Shown here one piece after another: positions 25,144 through 34,501 of a stretch of 64,000 nucleotides of DNA. Origin of the DNA: Candidatus Woesearchaeota archaeon (GTDB taxonomy: Archaea; Nanobdellota; Nanobdellia; Woesearchaeales; UBA10216); NCBI GenBank assembly GCA_016192905.1, contig JACPTG010000001.1, positions 289,005 to 353,004 on the forward strand, in the 5' to 3' direction. Within the stretch, counting starts at the first letter, position 1. Every line of letters starts with the position of its first letter. The translations under genes and the position numbers were made by a program. The notes beneath the pieces are model-generated. The model was not told the origin of the DNA. It saw only the letters and a list, made by a program, of their open reading frames with translations, and did no database searches.

Positions 25144-25860
25144 ATGAACATAACAAAAGGAATCCGAATCATAGACCTCGCCCTTTACCTGGAGAAGCAT
25201 AACGCACTGGTCATAGGCGACGTGCACCTCGGATATGAGGAAGCCATGAACAGGCAAGGAGTGCTTCTGCCAAGGTTCCAGTTCAGGGATACAATGGCCA
25301 GGCTGGAAGGCATATTTTCAAAGCTGGAAGGCAGGCTTTCTGAAGTGATAATAAACGGAGACCTGAAGCATGAATTTGGCGGGATATCAGAACAGGAATG
25401 GAGAGAAATACTAAAACTGATTGACTACCTGCTTGAGAAGGCAGGGAAAGTGGTGCTGGTAAAAGGGAACCACGACGTAATACTTGGGCCCATCGCCAGG
25501 AAAAGGAACATAGAGCTCAAGGAATACCATTTTGCTGATGGGGCTTACATTTCCCACGGCCACGTCATACCCTCAGATGAGGACTTCAGGAAAGCAAAGC
25601 TGCTGATAATCGGCGATGAGCATCCTGCGGTCACAATCCGAAGCGGAGCCAGGGCAGAGCTATACAAATGCTTCCTCAAAGGGAAATGGAAGGATAAGGA
25701 ACTTGTAGTGATGCCCTCGTTCAACCAGGTAACCATAGGAAGCGACATACTTAAGGAGAAGTTCCTCAGCCCATTCCTTGAGAGAATAGGCGATTTTGAA
25801 GTGTATGTTGCTGGAGACGAGATTTACCCTTTTGGCAAGGCAAAGGATATTGCCCGCTAA
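25144..25860 (+). CDS. Calcineurin-like metallophosphoesterase (COG1407 type)
   Basis: 238 aa. Metal-binding motifs GDVHLGYEE, INGDLKHEF, KGNHD and SHGHV appear in the normal order of metallophosphoesterases, matching the archaeal ICC-like COG1407 group. These are often near Lhr helicase genes, as here, hinting at a nucleic-acid repair or processing role. Its stop codon overlaps the convergent CBS-domain gene by 4 bp. Confidence 0.88.
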   Translation: MNITKGIRIIDLALYLEKHNALVIGDVHLGYEEAMNRQGVLLPRFQFRDTMARLEGIFSKLEGRLSEVIINGDLKHEFGGISEQEWREILKLIDYLLEKAGKVVLVKGNHDVILGPIARKRNIELKEYHFADGAYISHGHVIPSDEDFRKAKLLIIGDEHPAVTIRSGARAELYKCFLKGKWKDKELVVMPSFNQVTIGSDILKEKFLSPFLERIGDFEVYVAGDEIYPFGKAKDIAR

Positions 25861-26408
25861 GGCTGTTTCGCCATTAAAATGTCAGACTTGGTTACAACTC
25901 CCTCGAACCTTGCCCCATCAGCCACAAGAACAATAGGCGAGTACCTCAGCAAATCAATAAGCGCCCTGACAGGCGTCTTCCCTGAAACTATCGGAGGCGA
26001 GTCCTGCATGACCCCTGAGATGCGAGTGCGGGAAATGTCCTTTCCCTCAGCAAGCAATTCAAGAAGGTCTGACTCGGAAACAAGGCCAACAAGCGCTCCA
26101 TGGTCAATGACCGGGAGCTGGGAAATTCCATGAGCCCTCATCCTGCCAACAGCCGAGGAAACAGAATCGCCGGAAGAGCAGCTGATTATACGCCTCGCCA
26201 TGACATCAGATGCCAGGCCCTCCTTCCCCCTGGCCAGGCCTTCAGTAACTGAGAAAATCCTCCTCACATTGGAATAAGTAGGGTCAATACGGCCTGACTC
26301 AACCTTTGCAATGAGCGACTGCGAAACACCCGCAAGCTTCGCCAGGCCAGACTGGGTGAGGCCATGAATCCGCCTGACCTTCTTTATCTCAGACAAATCG
26401 GGAAGCAT
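25857..26408 (-). CDS. XRE-type HTH regulator with tandem CBS domains
   Basis: 183 aa from the ATG at 26408 (MLPDLSEIKKVRRIHG). An N-terminal Cro/C1 helix-turn-helix (LTQSGLAKLAGVSQSLIAKVESG) is followed by two CBS domains (from about 70, with HGISQLPVIDHGALVGLVSESDLL and the matching second half). CBS pairs bind adenine nucleotides or SAM, so this is probably a ligand-sensing repressor; similar proteins are widespread in archaea. A TATAAAAAGG-type box at 26432-26440 supports the shorter start. Confidence 0.88.
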   Translation of the reverse strand: MLPDLSEIKKVRRIHGLTQSGLAKLAGVSQSLIAKVESGRIDPTYSNVRRIFSVTEGLARGKEGLASDVMARRIISCSSGDSVSSAVGRMRAHGISQLPVIDHGALVGLVSESDLLELLAEGKDISRTRISGVMQDSPPIVSGKTPVRALIDLLRYSPIVLVADGARFEGVVTKSDILMAKQP

Positions 26409-26786
26409 AAAACAGGCGGGAAAGGAACCGGTATAAAAAGGTTTGCGGAATATTGCAATCATGGATTATTCCTTGAAGAATTTTCAGAAAGTTGGTAAGA
26501 TTTATTGTAGCGGGCTAAATCATTGATGGTTTGTCGTTAGTTGTTGGCGGTAGTGGCTATTCTTAGCAGTAGGCTGGCTCTGCGTGTACAGGACACCTCG
26601 TTTGCGGCAAAAGGTATAGAGAATTGCGCTGATTAGTTGATACATATGCGCAATTCTAATCTCGTAAATTGCATGCGAACTTTGCACTAATTACCGCAAT
26701 TTACGATAAACCGTACAAAAGTTCAGGAAGCATGACAGTAAACCTTGCAAAGCGAACCGTACACGTGGCCAATCCACAGATTATCA
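26409..26786. other. Intergenic stretch with a double-hairpin element
   Basis: About 380 bp without a gene. It contains the promoter of the CBS regulator, G/T-rich sequence around 26525-26590 with slight likeness to the dispersed repeat, the 94-bp double-hairpin element (26615-26708), and then sequence leading to the 3' end of the next minus-strand gene. Confidence 0.55.
26615..26708. mobile_element. 94-bp double-hairpin element, copy 1
   Basis: Two perfect 10-bp stems: AGAATTGCGC (26620-26629) with GCGCAATTCT (26648-26657), and CGTAAATTGC (26663-26672) with GCAATTTACG (26696-26705). All four arms contain AATTGC or its complement. A second copy at 37090 differs at about 7 of 94 positions. 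It carries no ORF, so it would be a non-autonomous MITE-like element. Confidence 0.7.
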
Positions 26787-27503
26787 TTACCTGCCATACC
26801 TTACCCTGCTTGAATTTGACTGGCCTGAGCTATAAGCCGCCTTTTGATGGCCTGATGAAGCTGAATAGCCCTGCTGGCCCTGTCCGCCCAAAGCACCATA
26901 GACGCCTGCGGCCGCAGCCTCCTGGCCCGGAATGCCCTTCTGCACAATATTGCCGTCATCCTGCTTTGAAAAGCCGCAGCCGCAATCACTGCAGACAGCG
27001 TCAGAGCCGCCATGTCCATAAACTGAGGAAACAGACTTGTCAGACTGAGCGCCCATATAACCGCCGAAAGAAGCCTCTTCAGCTTCCTTGCCTGTGTACC
27101 CCCCGAATCCGGGCTTATTGTCCTTGGATGCCTGATAGCCCATGAACTTCTTGTCAGCCTCCTTCTTAATCATTGATATCTCCTCAGATTCCTCAGACTC
27201 CTTCTGAGCCTTCTTTTCAGGACTTGAGGAAAAAAGGCCCTCCACTCCAGACTTGGGCTCCTGGCTAAACCTGAACTTCATCCAGTCATCAGCGGCAATC
27301 CCTGCCAGGCCCTCATGCTTCACAGGCTCAAGATTGGTAAATACAAGCGTGGCATTCGCATGCTTCTCCATATGACTCCTGACAGCCTCGGACTCCATAA
27401 ACTCCCGCCTCCTGGCCAGAATGGCGGCCTCATCAGTAAGCAAATCAGACAACTCGCGGTTGATTTCCTCATCCAGAAGCTTAATCCTGTCTCTCCTGAG
27501 CAT
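26787..27503 (-). CDS. Hypothetical protein with Gly/Tyr/Ser-rich tail
   Basis: 238 aa from the ATG at 27503 (MLRRDRIKLLDEEINREL). The N-terminal 90 residues are charged and helical (DEEINRELSDLLTDEAAIL, HMEKHANATLVFTNLEP). The rest is low-complexity: repeated GGY units, one CSDCGC knuckle (about residue 170) and a Ser/Gln/Gly tail. It is probably an intrinsically disordered or scaffold protein. The start is set by TATTTAAAT about 25 bp upstream. Confidence 0.65.
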   Translation of the reverse strand: MLRRDRIKLLDEEINRELSDLLTDEAAILARRREFMESEAVRSHMEKHANATLVFTNLEPVKHEGLAGIAADDWMKFRFSQEPKSGVEGLFSSSPEKKAQKESEESEEISMIKKEADKKFMGYQASKDNKPGFGGYTGKEAEEASFGGYMGAQSDKSVSSVYGHGGSDAVCSDCGCGFSKQDDGNIVQKGIPGQEAAAAGVYGALGGQGQQGYSASSGHQKAAYSSGQSNSSRVRYGR

Positions 27504-27592
27504 ATATGGATTTGAAAGAAACAGGCAATTTAAATAGGTTCTGCCAATGCTTAAGCAAAAACTATAAATAATCAGCCAAAAGGGGTTAACAC

Positions 27593-28561
27593 ATGCCAAA
27601 AGATGCAAAAAAGGACACAATAATAATCGGGGCAGGCTGCTCAGGGCTTGCGGCGGCGGTCTACTGCGGCAGGTTCCTGATGAAGACGCTCGTCCTGGGA
27701 GAAATAGTGGGCGGCGTGATAATCACAACAGACGTGGTTGAGAATTACCCAGGATTCATCAAACTGACAGGGCTTGAGCTGGCAAAAAAGCTTGAACTCC
27801 ATGCCAAAGAATACAAGAGCGTGGAGATAAAAGAGGAGAAAGTAAACAAAGTAGAAAAATACGGGAACCTATTCAAAGTGACAAGCGAAGAAGGGGAATA
27901 CCTCGCCAAGACAATAATAATCGCCTCAGGCACAGAATACAGGAAGCTCAACGTGCCAGGGGAGAAAGAGCTTGCGAACAAAGGCGTGCACTACTGCGCG
28001 CTTTGCGACGGGGCAATATATCCTGAAAAGACTGTTGCAGTGATAGGAGGCTCGGATTCTGCTGCAAAAGAAGCACTGGTGCTGACACAATGGGCCAGCA
28101 AGGTCTACATGATATACAGGGGAGACAAAATAAGGCCTGAGCCGGTCAACTATGAGAGGGTAATCGCGAACAGGAAGATAGAGATAATATACAACACAAA
28201 CGTGCTGAAGATAAACGGCAGCAACAAAGTTGAAAGCCTGACCCTGGACAAGGCATACAAGGGCAGCAAAGAATTCAGGCTGGATGCGGCATTCATCGCC
28301 ATAGGCCACATACCCCTAACCGGCTTCGCAAAGGAATTGGGAGTAAAGACAGACGCGAAAGGCGAGATAATCATAGACAGACAGGCCAGGACCAATATTC
28401 CCGGCGTATTTGCCGCTGGCGACGTGGTTGACACTGCCTTCAAACAGGCAATAACAGGGGCAGCAGAGGGCGTGCTGGCTTCATACGCCGCATACCAGCA
28501 TATCACTGAGAATGAAGCTATACTGCCGACCGGGGATGTGCACGACAAGAAACCGAGTTAG
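27593..28561 (+). CDS. trxB: Thioredoxin reductase
   Basis: 322 aa. FAD-binding IIGAGCSGLAAAVYC, redox-active CALC (about 135-138), the NAD(P)H-binding VAVIGGSDSAAKEA and the second FAD motif GVFAAGDVVD in the canonical order. It passes electrons from NAD(P)H to a thioredoxin-like protein. The first FAD motif has Cys where Pro or Ala is usual. It abuts a convergent gene with a 4-bp stop overlap. Confidence 0.95.
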   Translation: MPKDAKKDTIIIGAGCSGLAAAVYCGRFLMKTLVLGEIVGGVIITTDVVENYPGFIKLTGLELAKKLELHAKEYKSVEIKEEKVNKVEKYGNLFKVTSEEGEYLAKTIIIASGTEYRKLNVPGEKELANKGVHYCALCDGAIYPEKTVAVIGGSDSAAKEALVLTQWASKVYMIYRGDKIRPEPVNYERVIANRKIEIIYNTNVLKINGSNKVESLTLDKAYKGSKEFRLDAAFIAIGHIPLTGFAKELGVKTDAKGEIIIDRQARTNIPGVFAAGDVVDTAFKQAITGAAEGVLASYAAYQHITENEAILPTGDVHDKKPS

Positions 28562-28923
28562 GCAACCCGCTGATCTATGAACTCCTTATGTTCTGTATCG
28601 ATCACTATCTGCCGACCCAAGTGTGGATCCTCATATAGCCTATCCACATAAGCCGCAATAAAGCTGCCCGGCCCGAAGGTAACACCACGAAAACCAAACC
28701 CGAGCCTGTTTAAAACGTCCATCACCCTACCCAGTTCCTCAGGTGCACAGCCAACCACGACTTCATCAATGCCCGCCACCTTTCTCCCGTCCGGGTCAAC
28801 GTCGCTAATAGTTAAAGCAACCGGTAGCCGATAGTTCTTAAACCACCTTCCCTTGACAGGAAAATGTCCGGACACAACATTCGCAACCATATCAGAAACA
28901 TAACCATCCATACTGACACCCAA
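28558..28923 (-). CDS. Hypothetical protein
   Basis: 121 aa, soluble, alpha/beta (VALTISDVDPDGRKVAGIDEVVVG, ELGRVMDVLNRLGFGFRGVTFGPGSF). Small gene with normal codon use, ending inside the last codon of trxB. A second ATG at 28911 (MDGYVSD) is also possible. Family not recognised. Confidence 0.6.
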   Translation of the reverse strand: MGVSMDGYVSDMVANVVSGHFPVKGRWFKNYRLPVALTISDVDPDGRKVAGIDEVVVGCAPEELGRVMDVLNRLGFGFRGVTFGPGSFIAAYVDRLYEDPHLGRQIVIDTEHKEFIDQRVA

Positions 28924-29053
28924 ATGAGTTGGGCAGAGGTGGCATTAATATTTTTCCATTATACTGTATATACCCGCTATATAAAATCCATTCCAGGCAG
29001 CCGGCAGGCCCATTTCAACAAGCTTTAAATAAGGCGCAGTGGGAAGAAGAAGC

Positions 29054-30040
29054 ATGCACGATGCGGTCACGGTAGGAGGCGCGGCATACGACCTATTCAT
29101 CAACACAGACAGGAAAAGCACAGAGTTTCTCAAGGCGAGGCATCCTGGCGAAAAAACAGAGCACATAGCCTACCCCACAGGGGCCAAGGTGCTGATTGAA
29201 AGCGCAGCGTTCGACGTAGGGGGAGGGGCAACGAACACTGCAACATGCCTCTCCAGGCTTGGCCTGAAGACCGGAAGCATCTTCAACGTAGGAAACGACC
29301 TGTACGGTGAAAAGATACTTGAATGCATGAGAAAAGAAAAGGTAGACTTCCTTGGAAAAGTGACAAATGAAAAAACAGACTTCTCAATAATACTGGACAG
29401 CAAGGGCCATGACAGGACCATACTGGCCTACAAGGGCGCAAGCTGCTCTCTAAAGCTGAACCAGATAAAAAAAGAGCCTTCCAAATGGCTCTACATTTCC
29501 ACTCTAACAGGGGACTCATATGAAACCGCTGTAAGGCTTGCAGCAGGATACAGGAAAAAGGGCACAAAGATAGCCTTCAACCCAAGCACATACCTTGCAA
29601 AGAAAGGGCACAAGTACCTCGGCAGGCTGATACACAACATTGATATGCTGGTGCTCAATAAGGAAGAGGCCATGCTGCTGACAGAAGAGAAAGGCATTCC
29701 CAGAATGCTGCACACGCTGGAAGGTTGGGGGCCTGATACGACCATAATCACCGATGGCCCAAAGGGCGCATATGCCTGCTGCGGCGGGACAGTATACAAG
29801 GCCCACCCTCACCGGAACGCCAGAATAGTTGAAGCCACAGGAGCAGGAGACGCCTTCGCGTCCTCAGCCGTGGCAGGAATGATAACAAAAGAAGACCTCA
29901 TGTTTGCATTGCAGCTTGGAATCTGCAACGCGGAATCAGTAATAAGCCACTTCGGAGCCCACAACAAGCTCCTCACATGGAAAGAGGCTATCCGCAGCAT
30001 AAGGCAGAACCCTGCCAAAATCACAAAAATAAAGAGGTAG
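29054..30040 (+). CDS. PfkB-family carbohydrate kinase
   Basis: 328 aa from the ATG at 29054 (MHDAVTVGGAAYDLF). The ribokinase fold shows the N-terminal GGGATNTATCLSRLG signature and the C-terminal catalytic EATGAGDAFASS with the base Asp. The sugar or nucleoside substrate cannot be read from sequence. A CTTTAAATAA box about 27 bp upstream indicates a leaderless transcript; the in-frame GTG at 29039 is less likely. It is followed 4 bp later by ppsA, so both probably serve central carbon metabolism. Confidence 0.88.
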   Translation: MHDAVTVGGAAYDLFINTDRKSTEFLKARHPGEKTEHIAYPTGAKVLIESAAFDVGGGATNTATCLSRLGLKTGSIFNVGNDLYGEKILECMRKEKVDFLGKVTNEKTDFSIILDSKGHDRTILAYKGASCSLKLNQIKKEPSKWLYISTLTGDSYETAVRLAAGYRKKGTKIAFNPSTYLAKKGHKYLGRLIHNIDMLVLNKEEAMLLTEEKGIPRMLHTLEGWGPDTTIITDGPKGAYACCGGTVYKAHPHRNARIVEATGAGDAFASSAVAGMITKEDLMFALQLGICNAESVISHFGAHNKLLTWKEAIRSIRQNPAKITKIKR

Positions 30041-30044
30041 GAAC

Positions 30045-32459
30045 ATGGACAAGCAAAAAGAGCCAATACTCTGGTTTGACAGCATAGAGATAAAGGACGT
30101 GCCGCTCGTCGGAGGGAAGAATGCGTCCCTGGGAGAAATGTACCAAAATCTTACAAAAGCCGGCGTCAACATACCAAACGGATTTGCCATAACCGCAGCC
30201 GCCTACCGGGAATTCGTTGACAAGGCAGGGATAGAGGCGGGCATGAGAAAGCTGCTGCGCGGACTGGACACAAAAGACCTTGAAGACCTGGCAGACCGCG
30301 GCCACAAGGCAAGGAACCTAATAAGAAAATCAGAATTCCCGGAAGGGATAAAACAGGCAATACTCCAGGCATACGAAAAGCTCTGCGGCGAATACGGAGA
30401 GCACACTGACGTTGCGGTCAGGAGCTCCGCAACCGCGGAAGACCTGCCCTCCGCAAGTTTTGCAGGCCAACAGGAAACATACCTGAACATCCGCGGGGAA
30501 GCGGCACTTCTTGAAGCAGTAAGGAACTGCTTCGCATCCCTCTTCACAAACAGGGCAATAGTGTACAGGACAGAGAAGAAGTTCGACCACTTTTCCATAG
30601 CGCTTTCAGTCGGAGTCCAGAAAATGGCCAGGTCAGACAAGGCCTGCTCAGGAGTAATGTTCACACTGGACACAGAAACAGGATTCAAGGACGTGATACT
30701 GATAAATGCCGCATACGGGCTCGGCGAAATGGTAGTCCAGGGAGCCGTGAACCCGGACGAATACTATGTCCACAAGCCCACGCTAAAGCAGGGATTCAAG
30801 CCCATACTCCAGAGAACAGTCGGCGAGAAAAAAGTCAAGATGGTATACTCGCACGAGGGAAACAAGCCAACAAAGATAATATCAGTCCCGAAGGACGACA
30901 GGCAAAACCTGGTGCTAACAGACGGGGAAGTCCTGACCCTCGCAAAATGGGGGGCCATAATTGAGGACTACTACACGCAGAAGCTGCAAAGGTACTGCCC
31001 AATGGACATAGAATGGGCGAAGGACGGCGTCCTGAACAAGCTGTTCATAGTCCAGGCAAGGCCGGAAACAATACACAGCCAGGAAGACCGCACAATAGTT
31101 GAACAGTATGTCATGAACCAGAAAGGCGCAAAAAGGCTTGCGCAGGGCAGCGCAGTCGGCGAAAAGATAGGAGCTGGCAAAGCCCGCGTGATAAAGGACA
31201 CCCACAACATGAAGGAATTCAAGCCAGGGGAAGTCCTGATAACAGACATAACAGACCCTGACTGGGTGCCGATAATGAAGATAGCCTCTGCAATAGTAAC
31301 CAACCGCGGCGGAAGAAGCAGCCACGCAGCAATAGTAAGCAGGGAACTCGGCCTGCCAGCAGTGGTGGGAACCATAAACGCAACAGGGACAATAAAGACA
31401 GGAAGCGACGTGACTGTAAGCTGCGCAGAAGGCGAAACAGGCTACGTGTACGAAGGAATACTAAAGTACAACATAGAGAAAATAGACCTGAAAAAGCTGC
31501 CGTCCACCAAGACAAAAATGATGATAAACATAGGCTCGCCGCAGGAAGCCTTCAACTTCAGCCACCTGCCAGCAGAAGGAGTGGGGCTTGCAAGAGAGGA
31601 ATTCATAGTAAACAACTACATAAAAATACACCCCCTCGCCCTAATAAACTACAAGAAAACAAAAGACCACCATGCAAAGGCACAGATAGACCAGCTGACG
31701 CTCGGCTACAAGGACAAGGAGCAGTACTACATAGACAAGCTGGCAGAAGGCATAGCGACCATAGCAGCAGCGTTCTACCCAAAAGACGTGATAGTAAGAC
31801 TTGCCGACTTCAAGACAAATGAATACGCAAACCTGATAGGCGGGCACGAGTACGAGCCAAAAGAGGAAAACCCCATGCTGGGATGGAGGGGGGCGTCAAG
31901 ATACTACAGCGAAAACTACAAGCCAGCCTTTGCGCTTGAATGCGCGGCCTTCCTGAAAGTCAGGGAGGAAATGGGCCTGAAAAACGTAAAGATAATGGTG
32001 CCCATGTGCAGGACAGTCGAGGAGGGGAAGAAAGTGATAAAGGAAATGGAGCAGAACGGCCTGAAACAGGGCAAGGACGGGCTTGAAATATACGTGATGT
32101 GCGAAGTGCCATCAAACGTGATACTCGCCGAGGAATTCTGCAAGGTATTCGACGGATTCAGCATAGGCTCCAACGACCTGACACAACTGACCCTCGGAGT
32201 TGACAGGGACTCTGAACTGGTGGCACACATATTTGACGAAAGGAACGAGGCTGTAAAGAGAATGGTGGCTGCGGCGATAAAGACAGCCAAAGCAAACAAG
32301 AAGAAGATAGGGATATGCGGGCAAGCCCCTTCGGACTATCCGGAGTTTGCCGAATTCCTAGTCGAATGCGGAATAGACTCCCTGTCGCTGAACCCAGACG
32401 CGCTGATAAAGACGATACTGCTTGTTGACAAAAAGGAAAGGCAGATGGCAAAGAAGTGA
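30045..32459 (+). CDS. ppsA: Phosphoenolpyruvate synthase
   Basis: 804 aa, normal length for the family. N-terminal ATP-binding domain (LVGGKNASLGEMYQNL; SSATAEDLPSASFAGQQET), the swivelling phosphohistidine domain with GGRSSHAAIVSRELG (His about 427), and the C-terminal PEP/pyruvate TIM barrel ending with GICGQAPSD (catalytic Cys about 759). It makes PEP from pyruvate and ATP for gluconeogenesis, or works in the reverse direction. It is in an operon with the PfkB kinase. Confidence 0.96.
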   Translation: MDKQKEPILWFDSIEIKDVPLVGGKNASLGEMYQNLTKAGVNIPNGFAITAAAYREFVDKAGIEAGMRKLLRGLDTKDLEDLADRGHKARNLIRKSEFPEGIKQAILQAYEKLCGEYGEHTDVAVRSSATAEDLPSASFAGQQETYLNIRGEAALLEAVRNCFASLFTNRAIVYRTEKKFDHFSIALSVGVQKMARSDKACSGVMFTLDTETGFKDVILINAAYGLGEMVVQGAVNPDEYYVHKPTLKQGFKPILQRTVGEKKVKMVYSHEGNKPTKIISVPKDDRQNLVLTDGEVLTLAKWGAIIEDYYTQKLQRYCPMDIEWAKDGVLNKLFIVQARPETIHSQEDRTIVEQYVMNQKGAKRLAQGSAVGEKIGAGKARVIKDTHNMKEFKPGEVLITDITDPDWVPIMKIASAIVTNRGGRSSHAAIVSRELGLPAVVGTINATGTIKTGSDVTVSCAEGETGYVYEGILKYNIEKIDLKKLPSTKTKMMINIGSPQEAFNFSHLPAEGVGLAREEFIVNNYIKIHPLALINYKKTKDHHAKAQIDQLTLGYKDKEQYYIDKLAEGIATIAAAFYPKDVIVRLADFKTNEYANLIGGHEYEPKEENPMLGWRGASRYYSENYKPAFALECAAFLKVREEMGLKNVKIMVPMCRTVEEGKKVIKEMEQNGLKQGKDGLEIYVMCEVPSNVILAEEFCKVFDGFSIGSNDLTQLTLGVDRDSELVAHIFDERNEAVKRMVAAAIKTAKANKKKIGICGQAPSDYPEFAEFLVECGIDSLSLNPDALIKTILLVDKKERQMAKK

Positions 32460-32489
32460 CGATGCATAAATTTTATATGTAACCTCTCC

Positions 32490-32555
32490 TTTAACAGAAT
32501 TCTTGGTCTTCGTGAGGGACTTGCTCTATCCGGTTGAGCCACACGGATATTTGGA
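32490..32555 (-). other. Possible tRNA 5'-half remnant
   Basis: On the minus strand GTGTGGCTCAACCGGATA then GAGCA has the layout of a tRNA D-arm (GCTC/GAGC stem with an A..GG loop), followed by CTCACGA in an anticodon-loop-like place. The anticodon stem pairs poorly and no T-arm follows. It could be a degenerate tRNA fragment or a chance match. Confidence 0.25.
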
Positions 32556-32643
32556 ACTCTTGGGCTGGTTTGCATGGGGCCAAAAATCTGCATGTGCACA
32601 ACCAACCGAAATATTTAAATAGTATGTGCCCATACACCATTAT

Positions 32644-33582
32644 ATGGCTTACATAGAAACAATAAGGCGGAACAATAAAGAGTATCACTACCTTACAAAA
32701 AATGTAAGACTCGGCTTAAACAAATGGAAAAAAATCAGAATATTCCTAGGGGATAAAAAACCGGCAGTAAAAGAACTTAAAAAACGTGCCAAAGAAATAG
32801 AAGACAAGGCAAAACCCTTCTTAAAGGCATCAAATTATGTACATCTTTCAGGGCATGACGCGGAAACATTACAGGATTTAAAGGAGAGTTACGATGCATG
32901 GCTGAAGCATACCCCGAAAAATGCAAAGGAAAAACTAAATGAGGATTTTGTAATACGTTTTACTTATCATTCCAATGCAATCGAAGGCAATAGGCTGACT
33001 TTAAGGCAGACTGCCCTTATTTTGAAGGACAAAGTAATCCCAACAGGCGTACGGGCGGAGGATTACAATGAGGCAATAAACGGAAAAGAATGCCTAGATT
33101 ATATCAAAAATTACAGGGGAGACTTAAATACAAAATTTCTTGAGAAAATCAACGGGATTCTTACAAAAAATACAAGCGTAGTCTATGGCGGCAGAATACG
33201 ATTTTTTGATGTACAGATACAAGGCTCAACACATGTTCCTCCACATTACACAGAAGTCAAAAAACATATGCTTAACTTCCTTAAATGGCATGGCGCAAAC
33301 AAAAATAAGCTGCATCCCTTTGAATTGGCCACCCTAGTCCATGCGAAATTAACATGGATACACCCATTTGAAGATGGAAATGGAAGAACTGCGAGAGCGG
33401 TTATGAACTTTATCCTGATGAAAAAAGGCTTCCCTATGTTTTTTATCCCATTCGAGAAAAGGGAAAAATACTACAACTCATTAGATATTGCTGATAAAGG
33501 CGATTACAAAGAGTACATTTCAAGGATCCTGCAGTTGATTATTGGCCAAATAAGGAGTTACGGGCACAACAAAAAAGAATAA
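32644..33582 (+). CDS. Fic-domain protein (probable AMP-transferase)
   Basis: 312 aa from the ATG at 32644 (MAYIETIRRNNKEY). The Fic motif HPFEDGNGRTAR (His about 240) is complete, and an inhibitory-helix motif SNAIEGNR (about 110-117) lies N-terminal, placing it in the self-inhibited class II. It should transfer AMP, or another phosphate group, to target proteins. The N-terminal 90 residues are basic. A TATTTAAATAG box about 27 bp upstream fits a leaderless start. Lower GC than its neighbours suggests transfer. Confidence 0.9.
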   Translation: MAYIETIRRNNKEYHYLTKNVRLGLNKWKKIRIFLGDKKPAVKELKKRAKEIEDKAKPFLKASNYVHLSGHDAETLQDLKESYDAWLKHTPKNAKEKLNEDFVIRFTYHSNAIEGNRLTLRQTALILKDKVIPTGVRAEDYNEAINGKECLDYIKNYRGDLNTKFLEKINGILTKNTSVVYGGRIRFFDVQIQGSTHVPPHYTEVKKHMLNFLKWHGANKNKLHPFELATLVHAKLTWIHPFEDGNGRTARAVMNFILMKKGFPMFFIPFEKREKYYNSLDIADKGDYKEYISRILQLIIGQIRSYGHNKKE

Positions 33583-33608
33583 AACGCCGGATTGTGCACA
33601 TACAGCGA

Positions 33609-34127
33609 TTAAGCCTTCCATTCGGTGCGGTGCATGTATGCCTTTGCACCCACCAAGCCATCGTACGCAAGCACAACAATCCCAGCCTCATGCATTATCC
33701 TCACAGCATCCGCAAGCTCCTTCCTCCAGTTCCTGTCAGTCCTTTCAACCATCTGCCTGTGGATAACGAGCTTCCTGACGCCTGAAGTGATTATTGCATT
33801 TGCACAAGGGATGCATGGAAGCCACGGCATGACCATGACAAGGCCCTTAACAGCTATTCCATGTCGCGCAGCATTGTAGATGACAGCCCTCTCCGCGTGA
33901 TTCGGATAGATGTGCTTATTCGCCCCTTGATAACGCTGCGGCAGATTTTTCACGCCAAGCGGAAGGATATTAAGACCCCGGCAAACCACCCTGCCATCCC
34001 TTACGAGCAAGGCAGCATTATGAGTGGAGGGGTGATTGCTGCGCCGGGCATAAATGTAGCATTGGCGGAGAAGGGCTACATATTTTTGGTCCGAAGTTAT
34101 CCTGATGCCAAGCCTGCTGATGTCCAT
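33609..34127 (-). CDS. dCMP/cytidine deaminase-family protein
   Basis: 172 aa. Zinc-binding HAE (77-79) and PCIPC (C105, C108) form the deaminase active site. Overall length and the substrate-side NHAERAVIYNA resemble deoxycytidylate deaminases; an RNA or other base deaminase is also possible. It is a single gene, convergent with fic. Confidence 0.82.
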   Translation of the reverse strand: MDISRLGIRITSDQKYVALLRQCYIYARRSNHPSTHNAALLVRDGRVVCRGLNILPLGVKNLPQRYQGANKHIYPNHAERAVIYNAARHGIAVKGLVMVMPWLPCIPCANAIITSGVRKLVIHRQMVERTDRNWRKELADAVRIMHEAGIVVLAYDGLVGAKAYMHRTEWKA

Positions 34128-34167
34128 TATTGACCGTAACCCTAACCGGCTGCATATAAAAAATTAT

Positions 34168-34467
34168 TCACTTACCAGAATATTTCGCCCTGAGCGCGTA
34201 GCATGAGACAATGAACATCGAGGTATCAGTTGCAAGGCCTACATAACCGCCCAACTCAACATACAACCACGGGTCGCGGCCTGACGCCGCAGCATATCCT
34301 ATGCCAGCACCTACCAAGGCGCCCCTGACCAGCGGCGTTAAAACAATTCGCAGAGCCTCGCTGCGAGGCACAACTTCACCTGTTACGAGCACATTCCTGA
34401 GGACTGCAAGGTCATAGCCGGGCATGCAGGCCCTGCCCAACTGTCTTGCCAAATCTTCCAAGCCCAT
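34168..34467 (-). CDS. Hypothetical small protein with hydrophobic segments
   Basis: 99 aa. Two glycine-rich hydrophobic segments (VRGALVGAGIGYAAASG and LGGYVGLATDTSMFIVSCYAL) suggest a membrane hairpin. Family not recognised; no clear operon partner. Confidence 0.55.
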   Translation of the reverse strand: MGLEDLARQLGRACMPGYDLAVLRNVLVTGEVVPRSEALRIVLTPLVRGALVGAGIGYAAASGRDPWLYVELGGYVGLATDTSMFIVSCYALRAKYSGK

Positions 34468-34501
34468 AAGCGTGGTGTTGCCAATTCTAATAAAAAGTTA
34501 A

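Noticed and set aside
26669-27145. Plus-strand ORF of 158 codons
   Set aside because: Antisense to the Gly/Tyr-rich protein gene, with no promoter; codon use poor.
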